A stretch of DNA of 30,204 nucleotides from UBA668 sp031413415 (GTDB taxonomy: Bacteria; Actinomycetota; Acidimicrobiia; Acidimicrobiales; Ilumatobacteraceae). The notes beneath the pieces are model-generated. The model saw only the letters and a list, made by a program, of their open reading frames with translations, was not told the origin of the DNA and searched no databases. A program made the position numbers and the translations under genes. Of the stretch, positions 24,598 through 30,204 are shown one piece after another (within the stretch, counting starts at the first letter, position 1; the number at the start of each line of letters is the position of its first letter). The stretch is taken from positions 1-30,204 of the forward strand of contig JANOET010000243.1 in assembly GCA_031413415.1 (NCBI GenBank), given 5' to 3'.

Positions 24598-24810
24598 ATG
24601 AAGACCGACATCCACCCGAAGTACGCCGAGATGACCGTCCGCTGCTCCTGCGGCAACACGTTCACCACGAACTCCACCCGCACGGGCGACCTCACCGTCG
24701 AACTGTGCAACGAGTGCCACCCGTTCTTCACCGGCAAGCAGAAGCTGGTCGACACTGGTGGCCGCGTCGAGCGCTTCAACAAGCGCTACGGCGAGCGCAA
24801 GACCAAGTGA
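24598..24810 (+). CDS. rpmE: Ribosomal protein bL31 (zinc-binding form)
   Basis: 70-residue large-subunit protein. It starts MKTDIHPKYAEM and has the four zinc-binding cysteines (Cys16, Cys18, Cys37, Cys40 in CSCGN and CNECH) of the C+ form, which holds zinc and can act as a zinc reserve. The PFFTGKQKLVDTGGRVERFNKRYG block is typical. GGAGAG lies 5 nt before the ATG. It is followed by a strong terminator. Confidence 0.97.
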   Translation: MKTDIHPKYAEMTVRCSCGNTFTTNSTRTGDLTVELCNECHPFFTGKQKLVDTGGRVERFNKRYGERKTK

Positions 24811-24844
24811 TCTCGTGCGCCGAATGGCGCCGCATCGAATTGCT

Positions 24845-24879
24845 CCACCCGGCCCTCTGGGCCGGGTGGTGTCGCTTTT
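24845..24879 (+). terminator. Rho-independent terminator after rpmE
   Basis: CCACCCGGCCC (24845-24855) and GGGCCGGGTGG (24859-24869) form a perfect 11-bp stem with a 3-nt loop, followed by a T-containing tail ending TTTT (24876-24879). Confidence 0.9.
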
Positions 24880-24941
24880 GGTGAGCATCTTGCGAGACAC
24901 CTGACTCCAGTCGTCCGCCGTCGAGGCCGATCAACCTTTCA

Positions 24942-26240
24942 ATGGATCCCCTCGAACTGGCGCACCTGCTGCGGCGAACCGAGTATGTCGTCCGCCCCGA
25001 ACGGCTGGCTGCGCTGGGCGTCGCAACTCGCGCCGAGGCGGTCGACGACGTGCTGGCGGTGTCGCCCACGCCGGTCACCATCCCCGCCTACATCGACCAC
25101 GACATCGACGGCGAGGGCTACTCGCAGTGGGTCTTCGCCGTGCAGTGGTGGATCGACCGCATGGTCGATTCGCCCAAGCCCGTACAGGAGAAGATGAGCT
25201 GGTTCTGGCACGGGCACTTCTGCTCGAGCTGGGACAAGGTGAACAGCGCCCGCTTGATGACCGACCAGAACAAGCTGTTCCGCGACCAGGCGTTCGGCAA
25301 CTTCCGCACGCTCACGCAAGCGATGTCGGTGCAGCCGGCGATGTTGCACTACCTCGACAACGTCGACAACGTGAGGACCTCGCCCAACCAGAACTTCGCT
25401 CGCGAGTTGATGGAGCTCTTCACCCTGGGCGTGGGCAACTACACCGAGGACGACGTGACCGCGGCGGCCAAGGCGTGGACCGGGCACGGCGTGAACCGGA
25501 CCACCGACACGTACGAGTTCCTACTCGATCGGCACGACACCACCACGAAGACGTTCATGGGCGTCGCCCGCGACTGGGACGGTCCGCAGATCGTCGACTT
25601 CCTGCTGTCCGAGAACGTCACCACGAAGCTCATCGCCTGCAAGTTCCTGACCCGCAAGCTGTGGACCTATTTTGCCCACCAGGCGCCGACGCAGACGATC
25701 GTCGACGAACTGGCGCAGGTGCTGTTCGACAACGATCTCGAGATCCTGCCCTGGCTTCGCGCGCTCCTCCTGCGCGACGAGTTCTACTCGACCACGGCGC
25801 AGCAGGGCCTGGTCCGCTCGCCGGTCGAGTGGGTGGTCGCGCTGATGCATCACACTGGCTTCCGGGGTGCTGCGCTCAATCCGCAGTGGTACGTCGACGG
25901 CATGGGGCAGATCCCCTTCGCCCCGCCGAACGTCGCCGGCTGGAAGCAGAACGGCTACTGGACGAACAGCAGCCTCTTCGGCGCACGCGCCGAGTTCGCC
26001 CGCAACGTGACGTGGAGGTTGCGGCAGAACGACGCCAATGCGGTGAGCAAGGACCGCACACCTGCCCAGGCTGTCGACACGGTCGCGGCGATGTTCGGTC
26101 TCGACCTGTCGGCCACCAGTCGACAGGCGTTGCTCGACTACATCGCCGTCCAGCGCGTCAACGAGCCATGGATCGGCTGGTGGGAGAGCACGAACCTGCT
26201 GACCATGGCGATGCTGACGCCCGAGATGCACCTGGCCTGA
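24942..26240 (+). CDS. DUF1800 domain protein
   Basis: 432-residue member of the DUF1800 family, whose function is not established. Hallmarks: LAHLLRRTEY near the start, KMSWFWHGHFCSSWDKV (about 84-100), PNQNFARELMELFTLGVGNYTEDDV (about 148-172), AAKAWTGHGV, KLWTYFA, and FAPPNVAGWKQNGYW (about 326-340). No signal peptide is seen, unlike its DUF1501 partner. The two families are almost always encoded side by side, which suggests a complex. The DUF1501 gene follows after 10 bp. The ATG at 24942 has no clear ribosome site. Confidence 0.92.
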   Translation: MDPLELAHLLRRTEYVVRPERLAALGVATRAEAVDDVLAVSPTPVTIPAYIDHDIDGEGYSQWVFAVQWWIDRMVDSPKPVQEKMSWFWHGHFCSSWDKVNSARLMTDQNKLFRDQAFGNFRTLTQAMSVQPAMLHYLDNVDNVRTSPNQNFARELMELFTLGVGNYTEDDVTAAAKAWTGHGVNRTTDTYEFLLDRHDTTTKTFMGVARDWDGPQIVDFLLSENVTTKLIACKFLTRKLWTYFAHQAPTQTIVDELAQVLFDNDLEILPWLRALLLRDEFYSTTAQQGLVRSPVEWVVALMHHTGFRGAALNPQWYVDGMGQIPFAPPNVAGWKQNGYWTNSSLFGARAEFARNVTWRLRQNDANAVSKDRTPAQAVDTVAAMFGLDLSATSRQALLDYIAVQRVNEPWIGWWESTNLLTMAMLTPEMHLA

Positions 26241-26250
26241 AGGATTGACG

Positions 26251-28680
26251 ATGCTCGACACCGACATCTCCACACGTGACGCCCTGCAGTTGCTGACCGA
26301 TCGCGACGACGACCCGACACGCATGGGCCGTCGACGGTTCCTGCAGATGGTCGGCATGGGCGCCGGCGCGGGTGCGCTCGCCGGTTCGCTCGGCGGTTCG
26401 CTCGGCGGCTTCGACGACGCCTGGGCAGGTGCCCCGATCGGGCCGACGGACGGCATTCTGCTGCTGGTCGGCCTGTTCGGCGGCCTGGACGGCCTGAACA
26501 CCGTCGTGCCGTACGCGAACTCGCACTACTACACCCAGCACGGCAGCCTCGCGATCGCGCCGACGCAGGTCCTGAAGTTGAACACGCAGGTGGGTCTGCA
26601 TCCACGGCTCCCGTACCTGAAGTCGTTGTACGACCTTGGTGAGGTGGCTGTCGTACAGGGCGTGGGCTACGACAACCCGGACCTCAGCCACTTCACGTCG
26701 ATGGCCACGTGGATGTACGGCAGGGCCGGCAACGGCACGCCGTCGACGGGCTGGGTGGGACGTTGGCTCGACGGTCTGTCGACCGACGAACTGCTTCGCG
26801 CCGTCACCGTGGGCCAGGGGCTGCCGTTGCACCTCATCGGCGCCGCGCGACGCGGTACTTCCGTCCCGCAGTGGGGCCTGGGCTTCGGTGGCGACACCGA
26901 CCGCCACGACCTGTGGATGTACGACGGTCTCCGCAAGATGTCGGCCACTTCGGCCGGACGTGGCGCCTGGCACGACTTCGTGGCCGGGACGATGCGCAAG
27001 GTCGTCGATGTCGGTCAGGAGATCGCGCCGGTGTTCGCGCGCGACCTGCCGCCCGGCGACCTCGAGAAGAAGATGACCGTCGCAGCGCGACTGATCAACG
27101 CCAACCTCGGGCTCCGCGTGGTCGACCTCGGTCATGACGGTTTCGACACCCACTCCGGTCAACCCAACTCGCTGAACGAACTGCTGGCCGACCTGGACAA
27201 CGGGCTGCGGACGTTCTTCACGACGCTCGACGACCGGTTCCGCTCGCGGGTCACGATCATGACCTACAGCGAGTTCGGGCGCACCAGTTGGTCGAACGCC
27301 TCGTCGGGCACGGACCACGGCACGGTGAACAACCACTTCGTCATCGGGCGAGCCGTGAAGGGCGGTCTGTACGGGCAGCAGGCGAGCCTGGTGGGGCTGC
27401 AGCGGTGGGATCGGATGCAGCACAACGTCGACTTCCGGTCGCTGTATGCGTCGGTGCTCGACGGGTGGCTGGGTGGCGGGTCGAGCACCGTGCTCGGTGC
27501 GAACTACCCGAAGATCGGGTTGTTCCGCACTGGGCCCGGTGTCGGTGTGGTCACCGGCTTCCCCGGGTCGTCCTTGAAGGGTGACTGGGTGGGGTTGACC
27601 CCGGCCCTCGTCTACGACTCCCGCAGGGCACCCCGGCTGCTGCCGTTGGGGGCAGGCACGACGGCCGAGGTGAAGGTGACCGGCATCGGTGGGGTTCCCA
27701 CCACTGGCGTCACTGCGGTGGTGTTGAACGTGACCGCCTTGGGTGGCAGGACGCCGAGTTCGTTCACGGTGTGGCCGACCGGAGGGGCGAAGCCGGACAT
27801 CGCCAATGTGTCGATCCAGGATGCGAACTCGATGGCCGGGCTGGTGACGGTGAAACCGGGCGCACTCGGCCGGGTGAACATCACGAACGACCTCGGCGCA
27901 GCACACTGTGTCGTCGCCGTCGTCGGCTACTTCCGCACGACCGCTGCTGGCCGGCTGCAAGCGCAGGCGCCTCGGCGCGTGATGGACACCCGCACGGGTC
28001 TCGGTGGTCGCAAGGGTGTGCTCGCGCCGGCTGCGACGTTCGCGGTGCAGGTCCGGGGCCTGGGCGGCGTGCCGCTGACCGCGCAATCGGTGGTCGTGAA
28101 CGTCACGGCATACGCGCCGATCGCATCGGGCGGGCTGGTGGTGTGGCCGTCGGGTGTGGCTCGTCCTGGAGCGTCGTCGCTGAGCTACGCGACGAAACGC
28201 ACGACGACCAACCTCGTCTTCGCCAAGATCGGCGTCGATGGCAAGATCGCCGTGTACAACTCCACCGGCTCGACCCATGTGTTGGTCGATGTGGTCGGCT
28301 GGTTCGCCACGACCGCGCGCGGTCGATTCACGTCGCTTGCACCTGGGCGACTGCTCGACACGCGGCCGGACACGGTGGCGCCGGCCGGTCCTGCCTCGGC
28401 GACGGTCATCACCGCGCGCGGCACGCGGGGTGTCCCGTCGACCGGAGTGTCGACGGTACTGCTCAACATCACGGCCAAGGCCCCGTCTGCGACGACCAGC
28501 ATCACCGTGTACCCATCCCGCACCGTGCGACCGATTCTGAACAACATCGTCGCCCGGGCCGGAGTGGACACCAGCGGTAGTGTGCTGTGCCGGCTCGGCA
28601 GCGACGGCAAGGTCGTCGTGTTCAACTCGGCAGGCACCACCGACCTCGTGGTCGACGTCGTCGGGTGGTTCACGTCGTAG
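26251..28680 (+). CDS. Tat-exported DUF1501 protein with three C-terminal surface-type repeats
   Basis: 809 residues. A Tat signal (RRRFLQM at 27-33, then a Gly/Ala-rich hydrophobic stretch) precedes a DUF1501 domain (about 60-440; alkaline-phosphatase/sulfatase-like superfamily) with LVGLFGGLDGLNTVVPY, the DLGHDGFDTHSGQ motif, MTYSEFGRTSWSN, and GTDHGTVNNHFVIG. From about 450 on there are three repeats of about 115-125 residues, each running from an xDTR/YDSR start through VLNVTA and a VWP/VYP segment to VVDVVGWF at the end. Such repeats are common on secreted proteins of Acidimicrobiia and are probably beta-rich adhesion or stalk modules. The ATG at 26251 has GAAGGA overlapping the DUF1800 stop. 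The catalytic role is unknown. Confidence 0.92.
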   Translation: MLDTDISTRDALQLLTDRDDDPTRMGRRRFLQMVGMGAGAGALAGSLGGSLGGFDDAWAGAPIGPTDGILLLVGLFGGLDGLNTVVPYANSHYYTQHGSLAIAPTQVLKLNTQVGLHPRLPYLKSLYDLGEVAVVQGVGYDNPDLSHFTSMATWMYGRAGNGTPSTGWVGRWLDGLSTDELLRAVTVGQGLPLHLIGAARRGTSVPQWGLGFGGDTDRHDLWMYDGLRKMSATSAGRGAWHDFVAGTMRKVVDVGQEIAPVFARDLPPGDLEKKMTVAARLINANLGLRVVDLGHDGFDTHSGQPNSLNELLADLDNGLRTFFTTLDDRFRSRVTIMTYSEFGRTSWSNASSGTDHGTVNNHFVIGRAVKGGLYGQQASLVGLQRWDRMQHNVDFRSLYASVLDGWLGGGSSTVLGANYPKIGLFRTGPGVGVVTGFPGSSLKGDWVGLTPALVYDSRRAPRLLPLGAGTTAEVKVTGIGGVPTTGVTAVVLNVTALGGRTPSSFTVWPTGGAKPDIANVSIQDANSMAGLVTVKPGALGRVNITNDLGAAHCVVAVVGYFRTTAAGRLQAQAPRRVMDTRTGLGGRKGVLAPAATFAVQVRGLGGVPLTAQSVVVNVTAYAPIASGGLVVWPSGVARPGASSLSYATKRTTTNLVFAKIGVDGKIAVYNSTGSTHVLVDVVGWFATTARGRFTSLAPGRLLDTRPDTVAPAGPASATVITARGTRGVPSTGVSTVLLNITAKAPSATTSITVYPSRTVRPILNNIVARAGVDTSGSVLCRLGSDGKVVVFNSAGTTDLVVDVVGWFTS
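27598..28677 (+). repeat. Three in-frame protein repeats in the DUF1501 gene
   Basis: Copies at about 27598-27960, 27961-28332 and 28333-28677. Copies 2 and 3 share RxxDTR, GVPxTxxSxVVxNxTA, a V-W/Y-P segment, a G-x-DGK-x-x-V-x-NS segment and LVDVVGWF. Copy 1 is more diverged and ends VVAVVGYF. The DNA copies are not near-identical, so the duplication is old. Confidence 0.8.
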
Positions 28681-28697
28681 CCACGACCGCCCGGCCG

Positions 28698-28703
28698 TAA
28701 CGT
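28698..28703 (+). promoter_or_regulatory. -10-like TAACGT of the unrecognised gene upstream of prfA
   Basis: TAACGT ends 8 nt before the ATG at 28712; same hexamer as before the selenoprotein gene. It fits a leaderless transcript. Confidence 0.4.
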
Positions 28704-28711
28704 GGCGGTCG

Positions 28712-29686
28712 ATGAACGACCCGTCACGCTTGGCCCGTCTGAACGCCATCAAGCTCGCTGCGCTCGTGCGCGACCATCAAGGCGGCGAGCCCGATCTGCA
28801 GCCCGGTGAGTTCGCCGCGGGCGCCGGCCTGGTTCTGGACGGCGAAGCGTGGGTGCTGCTCGCCGACAAACCCGAGCGCGGCCTCGGCGGGGCGGTTGCG
28901 TGGGCGCTACGACAGGGCTGCACGGCGCTGCACGTGGTGGCCGAGACGGCGACTGGCTTGCTCGCGCGGCGTGCCGCCGGTTTCGTGGTGCCCATCTCGG
29001 TCTGGTACGCCGAAGGCCGCGTGCTGTTGCCCGCGGTGCCCGAGCAGCTGCCCGGCTCGCCCGAGGTTCCGGCGACGCACCGCGAGTTCTTCGGTCTCAT
29101 CGCCGATTCCGGAGCCGAACCCCGCGAAGAGTTCGGAGTGCTGTTCGGCGAGGTGGCCGGACTCGAAGTCTGCCGCGTGGTCGACGACGCTCACACCGGC
29201 GAAACCCGGCTCGAGGTGGGAGTGGGAGCGCACGACCGTGAGGCGTTCCTCGCCCTGCACGGCGACCGTCCCTCGGCGCCCGCGCTGGCAGAGATCGTGC
29301 AGGTCGTCACCAAGCACCGTCTGCACGGCGCCACCGGTCACCCGTTGTCGAAGCTCGGCCAGGAGCGCCTGCTGCGATGGAGACTGGTGCACGACCCGTC
29401 ACTCATCGGCGCAGCCCATGTCGAGTTGGCGCCACCTCCGGTACCCCGTCCAAACCTGAAGGACCCCGTGCCGTGTTGTGCGGTCGCGGTCATCGACGGG
29501 GTACCCACGGCAGTCGTGTGCACCGTGGGTGTCGACCTCGACGCGGTCGCCTACGCCATCGACGCCCGACAGTCCTTGGGACTCGAGTCCTGCGTGTTGG
29601 TCATGCCCGCGCGCGATGCCCTCGATGTGCAACGGCTTCTCGCCGGAGCGACCCGTCCGCCGATCGTGATCGTTCCGGTCGGCTGA
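28712..29686 (+). CDS. Unrecognised protein upstream of prfA
   Basis: 324-residue soluble protein without signal peptide or long membrane segment; I do not recognise a family. The N-terminal 90 residues look like an alpha/beta fold (GLVLDGEAWVLLADKPERGLGGAVAWALRQGCTALHVVAE). The middle (about 135-230) contains an acidic domain ending in a helix rich in charged residues (VTKHRLHGATGHPLSKLGQERLLRWRLV). The C-terminus (about 250-324) has a CCAVAVIDGVPTAVVCTVGVDLDAVAYAIDARQ segment. It lies 31 bp after the DUF1501 gene and only 19 bp before prfA. High GC3 and a good start behind a -10-like hexamer support a real gene. Confidence 0.75.
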   Translation: MNDPSRLARLNAIKLAALVRDHQGGEPDLQPGEFAAGAGLVLDGEAWVLLADKPERGLGGAVAWALRQGCTALHVVAETATGLLARRAAGFVVPISVWYAEGRVLLPAVPEQLPGSPEVPATHREFFGLIADSGAEPREEFGVLFGEVAGLEVCRVVDDAHTGETRLEVGVGAHDREAFLALHGDRPSAPALAEIVQVVTKHRLHGATGHPLSKLGQERLLRWRLVHDPSLIGAAHVELAPPPVPRPNLKDPVPCCAVAVIDGVPTAVVCTVGVDLDAVAYAIDARQSLGLESCVLVMPARDALDVQRLLAGATRPPIVIVPVG

Positions 29687-29691
29687 CTCCG

Positions 29692-29697
29692 TAGCCT
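29692..29697 (+). promoter_or_regulatory. -10-like TAGCCT of prfA
   Basis: TAGCCT ends 8 nt before the prfA GTG; identical to the hexamer in front of hom. It fits a leaderless transcript. Confidence 0.4.
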
Positions 29698-29705
29698 GTC
29701 GAGCG

Positions 29706-30204
29706 GTGTTCGATCGACTGCAGACCGTGGAGGACGAGTTCGTCTCGTTGGAGGCGAGCCTGTCCGACCCCGAGATCGGGAACGACCAGCCCCGCCTCCG
29801 CGAGGTGACTCGGCGCTACAAGGACCTCACGCCGGTGGTCGACTGCATCCGCCGATACCGGGCCCGCACGGCCGACGCCGAGACTGCCCGCGAGCTCATC
29901 GCCATGGCCAGCGACGACGAGCGCGAGAGCATGCGCGCCGAGCTCGCCGAGGCCGAGGCCGATCTCGAGGCCCTGGCCGACGAGCTGCGCCTGCTCATGT
30001 TGCCGCGCGACCCCAACGACGGTCGGGCGGTCATCATGGAGCTGCGCGGTGCCGAGGGCGGCGAGGAAGCCAACCTGTTCGCCGGCGACCTGTACGACAT
30101 GTACCGCTCCTACGCCTCGGCCAAGGGCTGGCACGTGGAGGTGCTGTCCGAGGACCGCAGCGATCTGGGCGGCATCAACCTGGTCACGATGATCGTGCGC
30201 GGCG
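29706..30204 (+). CDS. prfA: Peptide chain release factor 1, partial (right edge)
   Basis: Recognises UAA/UAG stop codons and releases the finished protein. The first 166 residues are present: the helical N-terminal domain (about 1-95; FDRLQTVEDEFVSLEASLSDPEI, then long acidic helices) and the start of the second domain with VIMELRGAEGGEEANLFAGDLYDMY. The GGQ loop and the codon-recognition motif lie beyond the edge, so RF1 versus RF2 rests on the N-terminal layout and on the synteny rho-rpmE-prfA. Confidence 0.9.
   Translation, partial: MFDRLQTVEDEFVSLEASLSDPEIGNDQPRLREVTRRYKDLTPVVDCIRRYRARTADAETARELIAMASDDERESMRAELAEAEADLEALADELRLLMLPRDPNDGRAVIMELRGAEGGEEANLFAGDLYDMYRSYASAKGWHVEVLSEDRSDLGGINLVTMIVRG

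Noticed and set aside
26158..28752. 864-codon minus-strand open frame opposite DUF1501
   Set aside because: Antisense shadow; the plus strand has Tat signal, DUF1501 motifs and repeats.

Overview
The window is high-GC DNA with GTG/ATG starts and many start codons that sit directly behind a -10-like hexamer (leaderless style). It carries a mycothiol-dependent enzyme family and the gene order argS-lysA-hom-thrC-rho-rpmE-prfA, which is typical of Actinobacteria. The DUF1800/DUF1501 pair with long C-terminal repeats and the general gene content suggest an uncultured or Ilumatobacter-like member of the Acidimicrobiia; that placement is an inference. TGA is used as an ordinary stop throughout, with one exception described below. 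I saw no insertion sequence, prophage or CRISPR array.

Left part (1-8.1 kb): a SulP anion transporter (cut by the left edge) and a small lipoprotein on the minus strand diverge from a glutaminase. A minus-strand run follows: a GH3 beta-glycosidase, a PrxQ/BCP-type peroxiredoxin, a VIT1/CCC1-type iron/manganese transporter and a membrane-anchored alpha/beta hydrolase. The peroxiredoxin is the main discovery candidate. Its reading frame contains a TGA exactly where the peroxidatic cysteine of the P-x3-T-x2-C motif belongs. The frame is open on both sides, the protein has no cysteine codon anywhere, and a hairpin with a G at the second loop position lies 22-37 nt after the TGA, as expected for a bacterial SECIS element. 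I read it as a selenocysteine peroxiredoxin that is translationally coupled (ATGA) to the Fe/Mn transporter.

Middle part (8.1-14.1 kb): a TetR regulator with a strong inverted-repeat operator between itself and the GH3 gene, coupled to a mycothiol-dependent isomerase-family protein. Then come three minus-strand genes for the lower myo-inositol pathway (iolC kinase, iolB isomerase and a class I LacD/YihT-like aldolase), and a tRNA-Arg(CCG) whose 5' end overlaps the end of soxR. soxR diverges from a questin-oxidase-like gene, with a perfect 20-bp SoxR-box palindrome placed in a 19-bp-spacer promoter.

Right part (14.1-30.2 kb): the conserved housekeeping cluster argS-lysA-hom-thrC-rho-rpmE-prfA. 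It is interrupted by a degraded PemK/MazF-like gene (between lysA and hom), by a regulator/MFS exporter/cyclic-nucleotide-domain cassette (between rho and rpmE), and by a DUF1800-DUF1501 secreted pair plus an unrecognised gene (between rpmE and prfA). thrB is absent from its usual place between thrC and rho. prfA is cut by the right edge.
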